64,000 bases of DNA from Hedera helix (lineage: Eukaryota > Streptophyta > Magnoliopsida > Apiales > Araliaceae). Where the stretch lies: NCBI GenBank assembly GCA_947179155.2, contig OX359264.1, positions 62,564,202 to 62,628,201 on the forward strand, written 5' to 3'. Position numbers and translations under genes: made by a program. A model generated the notes under the pieces. That model was given only the letters and a program-made list of their open reading frames with translations, was not told the origin of the DNA and searched no databases. Position 1 is the stretch's first letter; every line of letters begins with the position of its first letter. This document shows positions 44,991-57,710 of the stretch, piece after piece.

Positions 44991-45535
44991 GCTCGGCTTC
45001 ACTGATATTATCAGTAGTCAGTTATGTTATCTTCAATATTTTTTTATGTTATTTCAATCGATAATGTTACTTCCTCAAGATCAATAAAATAGTTATTCTG
45101 TTTTAATATTATTGTTCCATATTTCTTGTTTGATCTAATGCATCATTTATCTTGCTTTTTAGCCTTACCTCTAGCTCTATCAGATAAAGTTGAGGTATAG
45201 GGAAGCCTAAGTGCTAACATACTATCAAATAGTACAAAACCCATTCATTATCAAAAGGAAGAAGGAAAATTGTATTAAAAAAGATTATATTTTTACATTC
45301 AAATAAAAAGAAAGAGTACATCAAGGATTGACTATACCTACATCATTGAGGGAAAAGCCCTTTCACCTGGACCAGCTGCTTTACGTACTCAATGCCTTCG
45401 TCGAACTTGCCCTGCTCCCAGCAAAATTTTTAGACTAGCACCCCGGCACTGGTTTCCTTTACATTTCCTACGCCCCTGCGCTTCTTCGCAGATTCAGGAG
45501 AAAAAAAAATAGAGCTTTCTGCAGATTGTTCCAAC
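44991..45535. other. Region after Tat integrase, with a possible antisense ORF remnant
   Basis: On the minus strand about 45505-45346 encodes PESAKKRRGVGNVKETSAG and, after one stop, KFCWEQGKFDEGIEYVKQLV. Some Tat elements carry an antisense ORF between integrase and the 3' LTR, and this fits by position only. No 3' LTR of the outer element is recognised here. Confidence 0.35.
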
Positions 45536-46202
45536 ATGCAATCCCACATATGTTTACTCATATGCATATAAGTTTATATAACCTATATTCCTGAAATACA
45601 TAAACCATGCTATCATGATCATCAAATTTTTAAGTTCTAGCAAAACCATTTCATTGAGAAATTTAATCAAACATCTAGCATGCATAATCTAAAAACTCAG
45701 TTTCACATTAATTTGAAACACAATACCCAATCTCCATAATCAATCCAACTTTATTTCAGAATCCTCCTTGATTCCCCACTCAATTTCAACTCCCACAACA
45801 AATTTTATACACCACTAAACTAGAAATTAGAAACAAAAACTAATTTCTTAAAAATAAGAGTACTTCAAACCTTTAATTGAAGTTTGAATAACTGAACTTA
45901 CTTCTTCTTGATTGTTATTTGATCAACTTTTCTTCAACTCCCAGTTTGGAATTACAATTCGTTACCAATTCTTTCTCAATTTTGGTTTAAAGAGATGAAG
46001 GTTTTGGCGTATGTTTTGAAAGAGGAGTGTTTTCTGAACTTGGGAAATTTTCTAATGAATTCGTGGATGGAGAATGGACTGAATTAATCCCTGTTACTGG
46101 ACTTCTCCTCTCAAAAAAATTACTCAATAGTTGGGTGTCCAACAATTACGCTAGGTGTCAAGTTATTAAGACTGGATAGCTTTCTCATATACCCATATAA
46201 CT

Positions 46203-47564
46203 TAGACATGCACAGTAGGCCGGACTGGTCCGGCCTGGCCTGGGCCTGGTAGGCTTTGGCCGTTGACCAGGCCAGGCCGGGCTTTGACTTTTGGGCCTGC
46301 AGGCCGGGCCGGGCCGGGCTTCTCGATCGAAGTCTGGCCTTTTGAGGCCTGTAGGCCGGGCCGGGCCGGGCCAGGCTTTAGGCCAGGCCAGGCCTTGGGC
46401 CGGCCCAGGGTAGGCCAGGCTAGTCCTTGGGCCGGGCCGGGTCAGGCCAGGCCTAAAAATGTAATCAACTAATTTTTAATGTGAAATATAAATATTAAAT
46501 AAACTAACTACTATATTAATTAAATGTATTGACAAAAAATTAAAAATGAGTAATTAATCAATAATAAATAATGAGTCGGTTACAAATATTTTGCTTCAAA
46601 ATATTTTTAAAATGTCTTCAAAATTCAAATCTTCAAAAAATGTATCTTCCTATCTTCAAAATTTATCTCTTCGTTATATCTTCAAGAAACATATCTTCAG
46701 TCTTAAGAAAAAATATATATCTTCAATATTCATGGATGTACAATTTCGTCAGTTTTTACTCCAACTTCGAGATCTTCTGAGCTATCTTGATCGTCTATTA
46801 CATCTTGTACTATTCTTTGTGCGGAAAAATAATCTCTATAATAAATGCATATCTCCAACGATTCTAAGCTAAGTCTACTTCTCTTTTCATCCAATACCCT
46901 GCCAGATAAAGAAAATTATTGATGAATTTATTTATCTAACTTTTAAAAAAAATTAATCTTGAATATTTGAGTAGTATATTTTTAGATAATTTATAATTAT
47001 ATTGAATCAATTTAAATTTAAATATATTTTAAAATTAATTTTAGAATACCTAAATTAATTAATTCTATTTTGAAACTGAAAAAGTTGTACAACATTAACC
47101 GGATTTGTCAACCAATTGTGATTAGTACAATGAACAGAAAAGCCAAACAAAGTTTTTCAAAGTTTATTATCTCCCTACAATGAACTATTTCTTCCCTTCA
47201 TCCGTCTTTTTGCTGCTTATATATATCAAGTTATAGTCTATAGTTAAAATGAATTAGCTAGGCTGGGCCGGTCCTCTGCGTAGGCCAGGCCGGGCTTTTT
47301 TGTAGGCCGGGCCAGGCCGGTCTTCGTGGGCCAGGCCGGGCTTTTTCGTGGGCCGGGCCAGGCCGGGCTTTTTCGTAGGCCGGGCCAGGCCGGGCTTTTT
47401 GGTAGGCCAGGTCAGGCCAGGCTTTTACGTCAAAATAGCAGCCTGTTCAAAGACTGTAGGCCGGACCGGCCCGGTCCGGGCTTTGACCAGGCCGGGCTTT
47501 GACCAGGCCGGGCTCAGGCCAGGCCAGGCCGGCCTGTGGGCCGTAGGCCTTTTGTGCATCCCTA
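46203..47564. mobile_element. hAT-like non-autonomous element with GGCC-rich subterminal repeats
   Basis: The left end TAGACATGCACAGTAGGCC and the right end, reversed, TAGGGATGCACAAAAGGCC form terminal inverted repeats. CATATAACT flanks both sides (46194-46202 and 47565-47573). hAT elements make 8-bp duplications, so one of the nine bases may be chance. Both arms (46215-46455 and 47262-47550) are packed with GGCCGGGC/AGGCC repeats, while the centre is AT-rich. ORFs across the arms are low-complexity artefacts. No transposase is present. Confidence 0.75.
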
Positions 47565-47687
47565 CATATAACTAGTTAGCTCATTTCACCAACATAATTT
47601 ATACACAGCATTCTAGTATCTTGCATGTGCATAGTTAATATACCAATACATATTTTAACAATATATACATACATACGTATATTACAC

Positions 47688-47707
47688 CCCCCCCCCCCCC
47701 CCCCCCC
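47688..47707. repeat. Poly-C tract
   Basis: A run of about 20 C residues between TTACA and GACCCC. Length is probably unreliable in any assembly. Confidence 0.9.
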
Positions 47708-48905
47708 GACCCCTACACACACATATATATATAGACATTACTCTATTATAAGCATAATAGATATTATATAACTATTATGCAATATAGTTATTATTAATAC
47801 ATGTATTATTAACAAATCATAATTTGGTAAATTTATACATTTATAAATATGTATAAAATTGTTTCACTAATTATAGAATTAATCCATAATTAATTTAATA
47901 CTTATTGTGTAATGAATTAACTAATTAATATTCCATCTATTAACTATTTTAATTTTCTCATTTAATTTGTACAACTAGTTTTGTATACTTAAATTTAATT
48001 ATATCTTCGTTCCATAAATCGTTTATTTAAAAATTACAAACATTAATTTAATAACTGAGCCGTAAATTATATTTTAATTTAATTTACTAATTCAACATCC
48101 AATATTATTTAATAAATATTGGTCCCTCATTCCATAATCCGTTTGGCTTAATATTTTAATTTAGGCTACTAACTATGTTACATATAATTATTGTAACATA
48201 ATAACATTTTCTCATTTAATTAAATAAATTCCTTTATTTAATTATTTATACTATATTAATCCATAAATTTTCAATTACTGAATTAATTATCTCATTTTAT
48301 ATTTAATTTATATTCGTTTGACATAATATAATATATTAAGCCATTTCTCCAATATGTTACATTTATTTGTAATATATTGAAATAACGAGTTTAATTAAAT
48401 TCATAATTACCTCATTATTCACAACATTTCAAATTATATTAATTTATAATATAATTTTAACTTATCATCAATTAATTAATATTAATCGCTTCCATATTTT
48501 CACCTCATAGTATAAATACAATCTTTTAACTAACTGTTAAATTTTATTTTCACTTGAATGTATATATTTTAATAATTAAATATATACCTAATTCACATAA
48601 TTGATCCTCCACATAATTCAAATATTTTCAAAATATATATAAGTCATATATTTTATTCATTCACACAAGTATATTTATTACACTTATATATACATATTTC
48701 ATTTCTCGTTTAATATATATAACAAATATATATTTATTCAAACATGTTACATCTCGTAATAAGAATTTTATTCATTCATCTCGCTTCTTCTCAAAATAAG
48801 AATTTTATATATTAAATTCTTATTTTAATATTATAAAAAAATACATTCAAAAATTTGGGTTGTCATATTCTTCCCCCCTTATAAAGATTCTGTCCTCGGA
48901 ATCGC

Positions 48906-50799
48906 AATACCAAAACGTCCTTAGTTGGTTTAAGTTTAACATCCTCCGCAATTTTATCGTCAAATACAAGTAATGTATCGCTTAAACATATATAGTATAT
49001 TACGTATTTTATTCATTTCGTTAATTGTAGGTTTAATATTTCATAACCTTATTCAAACTTGATTTATAATTCGAATATTATCTGAATTCTAATAGCTACG
49101 CATTAATTACTGACCTCATCAATATCCGGGATATCACAACGACAATTATTTTAGTTGGAGTTGAATCGACTCAGTAACTCAAAATTTTTTTTAACTCAGC
49201 AATTCAAGGACTTCTTTTATTTTACTATGAAACATGCAATTAATGTATCATTATAACATATTTAATGTACTAATTAGTTGATATTCTCTGTCGTTCATTC
49301 TTAGTTGACTTTTTAAGATTATGCACATATATTAAAAAATACAACTAATGCAATATTAACCTTCTAAAGTTTTTTGAAAAGATGAGAGATAAATTAATTA
49401 GCTTTTAATCATAAAAGATAATATAAAAAATTAAGCATTTAATACTTTTTTGATATCTACGAACGACAAATAAAAAAGAATAAAAATCTCTCTCTAAAAT
49501 GACAAATAAAAAGGAATAAAATGAGTAATACATTAATATTGTTACATACATTGTACTATAATTTTTAATTTTAGATTTACCAATGATTTAGCAACCCTTG
49601 TTCATAAACCTCCTTAGTTATTGTTGGAAAAAATTCTTTGAAAATAGATTTTAAAAAATTTAATAAAACATGATCATTTTTATGGATTTATACGAAATAA
49701 CAAATATATATAAACAAAGACTTAGTTACCTACTGTTTGGTTGGATTAACACATTTAAATCTTCGAACAATCTCTAGAATGTATCCTCAAAATCTTTTCT
49801 TCTATGAGCTTATGCTAAATTTGAAGTGTGGTCTTCAAAACACATTTCTGAAGAAAAAAACAACTTTTATATGTTTTTCTTAGGTTAAAAGAGAGAAAAA
49901 CGAAATTTAGTTTTTTTCTATTTAAAAAAACCTTACGTATGTTTTTGATCAATGATATATTTATAATAACATTGATCATTATCTTCTCTTAAAAGACTGA
50001 ACCATATTAAGTTAGGATGAGGATCCTAAGGGAATCATTTTCTGACTCCAATACTTATTTAAATATTATTATCTAATAATAATATTCCAAATAAATATTA
50101 ATTATAATTAATTACACTAAATAATGGTAATTGCATTTCAGTCCAGGAATTAATTAAATAAGCCATTTACTAATAAACTGTAAATATTTTTTATATAGAT
50201 GTACATAAATATTTTAGAATTAATATAATCCAGAATTATTTAAACTAATTTCATAAGTCCATAATTTATATTTATTTGATTATAAATTGATTTAACAATT
50301 AAATCAATCATTTTAATAATAAATATTAAAAGACTTGACCAAGATTCCATGATCAATAATAAATTATCTTATGAATTTTTTTATAAATATTTTGACAATA
50401 ATAATGTTCCTAATATTAATTAAATATATTAATTAACATTTTGAGGTATTAATTAACTCGATGTAATTTCACTCATTGGAACAATAAATTAAAATATATA
50501 ACAAAATTAATTCCATTATTATTTCAAAATTAAGAAAATTCATAAATTAGTATTTATGTGAAAATATTTTATAAATAAAATATTATTACATCATCCGTTT
50601 AATGCAAACCGTTAATGCACTAGTATTTTAATTAGAAATCCAACTTCCATGATCAAGATAAATTATTTCTATTAAAACACTATAACCTTCATAATAATAT
50701 CTCCAAATTATCATATATTATAAATCATTATATTTTTATTTATATATATTACACATGATTTATATCTTATGTGTATAATACTAATTTATACACATAAAT
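48906..50799. other. AT-rich region without identified genes
   Basis: Around 49110-49137 the minus strand reads TGTGATATCCCGGATATTGATG, similar to the LARD LTR start TGTAATATCCCAGATATT. It may be an old LTR edge. About 49275-49470 has weak inverted repeats. No coding sequence is supported. Confidence 0.4.
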
Positions 50800-52781
50800 C
50801 GTAATATCTCAGATATTTTCAAGATTTTAAATAATATCTTAATTGATTTTATTAAAGGATAATGCTTAAAACCTAGAATTTGATAAGTAAGATGTGTAGA
50901 AAATTGGTGAACATTTTTTTTAACATAATTTATTTGTTAAAAATTAAATGTGAGAATATTGTAATGATGCATGTAGAGAATTTATTAAGGAAATAAATTC
51001 AATTGAGAAGTGAATGTGGTTATATTGATATAAATATATACCTAAAGTGTGCTTATTAGCCAAATAAGAATAGGAGTAAATTAATACTCAATAAAACTAA
51101 TCAATTAATTAGTTTAAATATGATGTAAGAAGGAAAGTCATGAAATATAATTAATTAGGTTAATTATATAGAAACGCTAGAATGATTGCCTAGGATGATA
51201 ATGATGAGAAGTAATTAATTAAGTAATTAACTTAATTATAGAATTGTTGTATAAAGTCCAATAATGGGTTAAGACAAGCAAATATTTTAATTGTTGTAAG
51301 TCTTGTTGATAATTATAAAGAGGTAATTAATATAAGTCCAATTAAATTATGTTGGCAAGTATTGTATATAATGTGGTGGTAGTCTAATTAAATTAATTAC
51401 ATAACCCAAGTTATGGAAGATATGTGAGTTGTGTTGGGTAGCCCAAGTAATTAAATAAGAGAGACCAATGCAAAGTAAACTATGTGGTGGAGCCCCTCAG
51501 CGAATGGGTGACTTTGGCCTGACTAGGATAAGTTCCTCAAACCATATGATTGTGGTAAGTTCCTGAGCCAAAATACGTGGTAAGTTTGATGAACAGTGAG
51601 TATGGATAGAATTAAGTAGCCAGGTTAAGGCTATACTAGATATAATTATTAAGCTGGAAAAGAATGTGGAGGAAAAATTTGAGGTGTTTTGAGGTTTAGG
51701 ATATTCCAAATCTTCTAGCTATGCTAGATTTTGAAATTCTTAAAATCGTGCTAAATTCGCACTTTTGTGCTTTTGAAAAGACAAATGTATTTTATAGATC
51801 ATTAATGCACGTAGTGCAGAGATGATAAACGATGGAGTCATCAATACAGAGTAACCTAGTGTTGGATGTATTTTTAAGCCCACTATGATATGATGTGATA
51901 TGACACCAAGTCAAAATGATTTTTTTGTATTTTGAAACGTTTAAAGAAGAGTCTATGATAATGGTTTCGGCTAGACAAATTGATTTGAAAATATTAAAAT
52001 GTATTTATAAAATCATCACACGCCATTAAAGCCATGGTGCAGAGATGAAAAAGACGGAATCCTTAACGCACTATTGCAACGGTGCGGTAGCATGAAGTCC
52101 TAAAAATGTATTTCGGTTATTTTAACTAATCTGAAATGATTTTCTATTCATAATATACGAACAGTTCAATGATGTGAGTCTACGTCATTTATTTTGACTG
52201 GACACTTTTGGTCAGAAATGACTCAAGTTTTATGTTCCAATCCAACTTATGTTGGAACGGAATTTTGTAGTAAGTTTGAGATGAACAACCCTATAATGGG
52301 GGATATGTCAGAGCCATGAATAAAGAACCCGCGATGGGGCGCCCAAGAGTGGTGGTATGCTGATAGAACAAAATATGGGCTGGTAAATCCAGATAGTTCA
52401 ACTCTAATCGAAGTCGTTGTGCAAGTGCTAGAGTACAATAGGCTGATCACCTAGCGTACAAAATAATTGTGGAATATTTTCAGTCTTTGTGATTGATAAA
52501 CCTTCTCGCATATGTTCACAGTCTTTATGACTCCTCAGAATAGTATGAAAGTTTTAATGAATATTTTGATTTTCAATTTATTCTTTTGTAAGATATTGAT
52601 TTTTAATTTATTCTTTTACAAGATATTCCATTGTTCTGGAATTGTGAGTTTAGAAGTATGAATTTCCTAGCAAAAGGTGGTCATAAAATTTGATGAGTAA
52701 AGAGTTATACTAAGAGATGAAAATTGGTAGAAATGTGCATGAGATAATTTCGGGGACGAAATTCTTATAAGAAGGGGTGAA

Positions 52782-55700
52782 TGTAATGTCTCAGATATTT
52801 TCAAGATTTTAAATAATATCTTAATTGATTTTATTAAAGGTTAATGCTTAAAACCTAGAATTTGAGAAGTAAGATGTGTAGAAAATGAGTGAACATTTTT
52901 TTTAACATAATTTATTTGTTAAAAATTAAATGTGAGAATATTGTAATGATGCATGTAGAGAAGTTATTAAGGAAATAAATTCAATTGAGAAGTGAAGGTG
53001 GTTATATTGATATAAATATATACCTAAAGTGTGCTTATTAGCCAAATAAGAATAGGAGTAAATTAATACTCAATAAAACTAATCAATTAATTAGTTTAAA
53101 TATGATGTAAGAAGGAAAGTCATGAAATATAATTAATTAGGTTAATTATATAGAAACGCTAGAATGATTGTCTAGGATGACAGTGATAAGAAGTAATTAA
53201 TTAAGTAATTAACTTAATTATAGAATTGTTGTATAGAGTCCAATAATGGATTATGACAAGCAAATATTTTAATTGTTGTAAGTCTTGTTGATAATTATAA
53301 AGAGGTAATTAATATAAGTCCAATTAAATTATGTTGGCAAGTATTGTATATAATGTGGTGGTAGTCTAATTAAATGAATTACATAGCCCAAGTTATGGAA
53401 GATGTGTGAGTTGTGTTGGGTAGCCCAAGTAATTAAATAAGAGAGCCCAATGCAAAGTAAACTATGTAGCCCAAACATTTAAAAAGTCAATTGATGGTCA
53501 AAGTGTTGGGAAATTTGGTTGAGTGTAGAGAATTAACTAATATAGGGTTAATTGAATAACCCTAGTTGGTAGGCAAGATAGAGAATTAACCAAACATTGG
53601 GTAATTGCTAGAGGAAGGAATGTAGTGATGATAATTAACTATGAATGAGTTAATTGAGTAACCCAAGGTGGTAGAATTATTTATAGCAAATCTAATTGGA
53701 TTATATAATAAATCCAATTGAGGTATTAATCTAGGTCAAATAAATTTACCTAGTAGTTCATTTAATTAATTTAACATTAATCCATGTAATAATTAAACAA
53801 GCCCAATGCTTGATTTAATTAAATATAACAAATGGTATTTAATGTTAGCCCAATGTAATAATTAAATTGAGCCCAAACCAATTAATTGGATGAGCCCACT
53901 ATATTAAATCCTAGAGTCCAATGTGAAGCCCAAATGGTTGTCAAAGTTGTGGTCAATATATATACATTGGTGTATATATATATATATATGGATACTTATA
54001 TAATGATATAAGATATAAAAATAAACCCAAATTGGTATAATATAAATGTAAATCCCGATTTTTGGGGCTCACATGGTCAAAAAGGTTGCTTGTTGGTGAT
54101 TTTGGAGTATAAAGTTGCTTAACAACTCCCCACTAACCCTAGTCTTTCAAGTGGTCATTCAAAAGGTCACTCATGTGGTCATTCCATGCTAGTGGTCATT
54201 CCATGCTATAGTAAGCACAATTAGTACCTAAATTCACCAACACCAGTTGATTAGTGAAGGTTGATGGTGATTAGGGAAGGTCTATATATAGCATCCATCA
54301 CATTCTTGTTATGTTGGTTAGTCATTTTTTAAGAACTCCAAGAGAGAAAAGAGAGAGAGTTCTAGAGAAAAGTAAGCAAGCTTTGGGAGATGGATGTTCC
54401 ACCAAGGAAATTTGATAGAGAATGGACAAGAGGAAGTCATAAGCCAAGATCATGTCAAGAGGAAGGAGAGCATCCATGTATATGAGGTTAAAAAGTGTTT
54501 TAAACCCTCTTTAGTTCATTTTATTGTTTAGATATGATTTGAACGGTTAAAATGTATTTTTAATCGATCAAAAGTTATTTTGATGCTATAGAAGTCTTAA
54601 GCTATGTTATATTGGTAGAATCATGATTTAGTATGTTTAAATCAAGTGTCGGTATGTGTGATACGCAAATAAATGGAAGAAAATTCCATATTATGATTTA
54701 CTTGTAAAACCTAGACGGTTCGATCTTAAATTTAGTGTCAAGATGTTTTCAAAAATGTGATTGAACCATGAAATGTTGTAAAATAAGAAGTTAGGAAGAC
54801 AACAACACTAAGTTGGTGTCATTTGGATGTGTAGAGTTTATTTTATTTAAGTTTGAACCATTAAAACCAATGATATGTGAAGTTAGTTTTCACTTTATCC
54901 TTGTGAGCAGTTTTGAGTTAAGTTCCGTTTGGAATTTGGATTTGTCATATAAATAGAAGTTGTAGAGGGGGAAATTCTGATGAGAATGAACTCAAGAATC
55001 ACCCCAAAATATTTTAAAATGAAGAAGTTATGGCTGTCGGAGGGTCGGACAGTTCAACTAGTGAAAATTTGCTGCATGAACAGGGCGGCCTCGCTACTTT
55101 ACGGGGCAACCGCCCCACTCCATCAGATTGTTTTTGTGTTGTTTTGTTATCCGGGTCGGGTCGGGTCGGGTCGGTCCAGGTTCGGTCCGGGTCGGGTCGG
55201 GTTCTTATAAAAAATTAAGTTCATATAAGGGTCAAATGAGTGTGTTTGTATAATAAACTCATATATGGAGTTTATTAAGAAGTGATTAGAATATTATTAA
55301 AAGAGTAATAATATTATATAATAAATAAAATATTATTAAATAATTAATAATATTAGATAAGGAATAAAATATTATTAAATGGTTAATAATATTAATATGT
55401 GATTAAAATATTATTAAATGGTTAATAATATTAATAAGTGATTAAAATATTATTAAATGGTTAATAATATTAAGAAGTGATTAAAATATTGTTAAATGAA
55501 TAATAATATTAATAAGTGATTAAAGTATTATTAAATGGTTAATAATATTAATGAGTGATTAAAATATTATTAAATAGATAATAATATTAATAAGTGATTA
55601 AAATATTATTAATGGTTGATAATATTAATAAATGACTAAAATATTATTAAATGAATAATAATATTAGTAAGAGATTTAAAATATTATTAAATGGTTAATA

Positions 55701-56853
55701 ATATTTGAATATAGTTCAATGTTATCAAAGGTAGATAATATTTTGAGGTATTTGGTACATTATTAAATGTTCGAATCATTAAGTTATGAAAAAGAAGGAT
55801 GTTTAATTAAATTAAACAGATGTAAATAGTTCATTGTGATTAATTTAGACAACTTATTCAAAGTAGGTCGTACGATGAACGTGTAGTGAATGTATAAGTT
55901 AGATGAGCATACCCGACATGTCCAACTGGGGTTGGGCTAGTGTTTTGTCCGAAACTTAAGGGTTCGTTTGTCGGACATCTTAAGAGTTAATAATTTAAAG
56001 TTAGAGTCTTATATAAAGGCTAAGTAATAGTCATTGCATCTAATGATTATGTCAATTTCCTATATAAATTGTAGGTTGAACGAAAGACGCAAATAAGCAT
56101 AACTGGTAGAAGCGAACCAGGCAAGTTTTTCAGATATTGTTGTTATGTGTATAATTGTTGTGTGTGCACTTGAAGCATGTGAGAATTTGAATTAAATACG
56201 TTTTTGTGAAACCATATGAGGTGTGTTGATTCTATATGATAGAAAGCCTGAATTAATTGAATAAGTTGAACTGTATGTTATGTATTCATTCCAATGCATG
56301 ATCAGTATGTTGCATGAATAAATGCAAAGTATGAGAAGCATGATGCATTCATATAATGTAATGCATGAAGCATGAGAAGCATGTATAAACATGAACTATG
56401 TGTTATGTGCTATCTGTTAGACTTGCTGAGCCGTCGTGCTCACTCTTGCCTAAACCAACATTTTCAGATAGTGCAAATCATTTGAAATTCTCGATAAAGA
56501 TCAAGGAACAGGAAAGTATATTACTTTCACTGAAGATCTAAATATTTGTTGTAGATATTAGTCTGAACTGGACAGGTAAATGATTGTGTAGTATAAGACT
56601 TTAGTTGGTATGTTATATGAGTGTTAAATACACAAGTTGATTGTAATAGAAGGTCGTATCATGTATGATATTAAGACATACTAGGAATGTATAAAGATTT
56701 CGATTCTGGAATAGAAAGAGATGTTGTAAAATTATAAATAAATGGTTATTTACCAATTATAATATTGTTGTAATTCATGAACAATAAGGAAAATGTTGTA
56801 CTCGTGTTGAACCAGATCCGAGGTTCAAGGAACCCGGATTTGGGGTCGTCACA
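52782..56853 (+). mobile_element. 3' LTR of LARD B (uninterrupted reference copy)
   Basis: The only full-length uninterrupted LTR of this family in the window. It has TATA box TCTATATATAGC (54281-54292), a CGGGT-rich stretch (55150-55203), an AT-rich array (55262-55700) and the end GGGGTCGTCACA. It gives the family LTR length as about 4.07 kb. Confidence 0.85.
55262..55700 (+). repeat. AT-rich minisatellite in the LARD B LTR
   Basis: About 11 units of the same 39-bp motif as in LARD A, fewer copies. The conserved placement just downstream of a CGGGT-rich stretch shows that the array is a family trait. Confidence 0.9.
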
Positions 56854-56858
56854 TAAAT

Positions 56859-57596
56859 TACAATATATATAAATTTAGAGATCTATGTGAACAAATAAAT
56901 GACGATTTAATGAATAACAAATAATATATTTTTATTAATAAATAAATGTCTAACATAAATAAACATTAAATAAAATTTTCATAGCAAAATCCAATAGTTA
57001 TCTCATTTAACTTACTCAAATACATTATAAATAGGACTGATTATACAATAAATTACACACAAATTTTTTATAAGTACATTATAAAACAAAAAATAATTAT
57101 AAAGACGAATACTATCCTACTAAGTACTAAATGAAGAGGTACTAAGTACTAAATGAAGAGATATGTATTATTTTTTTTAATCTATAGTATCAATCAATAT
57201 CTCAATTAATAATTATTTTTATTCAAATGATAACATAACTCGCTTAAAAATGCATGTTGCGAAGAGAATAATGCATAAAAAAGTATTACCATAATTTTCT
57301 TTTCAATTATTTAATGTAATGTATATCCATTATGTGGATTAAAAGTAGCATATTATAATAATTTCATTTGAAGTTGAAAAAAATATTATTATATATATTC
57401 ACTCAAATATGTAATTTTTAAAATTTATTGATATATAATTTTTAAAATTTATTCATGTTTTACACAAGTTATCAAGCTTGTATGTATTTGAATGTAAATC
57501 GATGAAAATAAGTGTAGTAGGTTAATTACTTTAGTCTTTGTTTGTCTCACGTGGGAGAACTCACCTTTAGTCCAACCACAACACGTGTAGCGATAA
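56859..57596. other. AT-rich intergenic DNA
   Basis: No gene or transposon ends recognised. There is a short direct duplication near 57120-57160 (ACTAAGTACTAAATGAAGAG twice). A G-box-like CACGTGGG lies at 57549-57556. Confidence 0.4.
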
Positions 57597-57710
57597 GAAA
57601 CTTTTACATTGTTTTCGATATAGGACTAGGTGACATACTAATTTCACATAATCAATATAAACAATTTCTCATAATAATATTAAATATTTTTTCACAACTT
57701 AACTGCTTGA
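57597..57710. repeat. Dispersed copy of a 115-bp repeat
   Basis: GAAACTTTTACATTGTTTTC…TTTCACATAATCAATATAAACAATTTCTCATAATAATATTAAATA recurs at 59053-59165 and 59280-59395 with few changes. No coding potential. Confidence 0.8.

Larger units (their letters stand above)
45536..48865 (-). mobile_element. Gypsy LTR remnant on the minus strand, with hAT-like insertion
   Basis: At 48866-48905 the minus strand reads CCGAGGACAGAATCTTTATAAGGGGGGAAGAA-type sequence, the signature before the 3' LTR of Del/Tekay-like elements. It is followed by TGACAACCC (48865 leftward) as the LTR start. The LTR would extend to about 45536. The body is AT-rich, non-coding and interrupted by the element at 46203-47564. 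The far end and the 5' partner are not identified. Confidence 0.45.
50800..56853 (+). mobile_element. LARD-like element B, complete insertion with target duplication
   Basis: A 5-bp duplication TAAAT flanks it (50795-50799 and 56854-56858). The 5' LTR is cut short (50800-51482, starting CGTAATATCTCAG with TG mutated). The internal part (about 51483-52781) matches the 3' half of LARD A's body from about 20900 on. The polypurine context GGGGACGAAATTCTTATAAGAAGGGGTG lies at 52752-52779. The 3' LTR is complete at 52782-56853 (4072 bp, TGTAATGTC…GTCGTCACA). No primer site and no coding region remain. It is the same family as LARD A, moderately diverged. Confidence 0.85.

Noticed and set aside
46263..47575. 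Gly/Arg/Pro-rich ORFs
   Set aside because: Translations of the GGCC repeats in the hAT-like element arms.
55139..55203. CGGGT repeats as a telomere-like or G-quadruplex island
   Set aside because: A diverged version is present at the same place in LARD A (26325-26365), so it is part of the LTR. It does not match the plant telomere repeat TTTAGGG.
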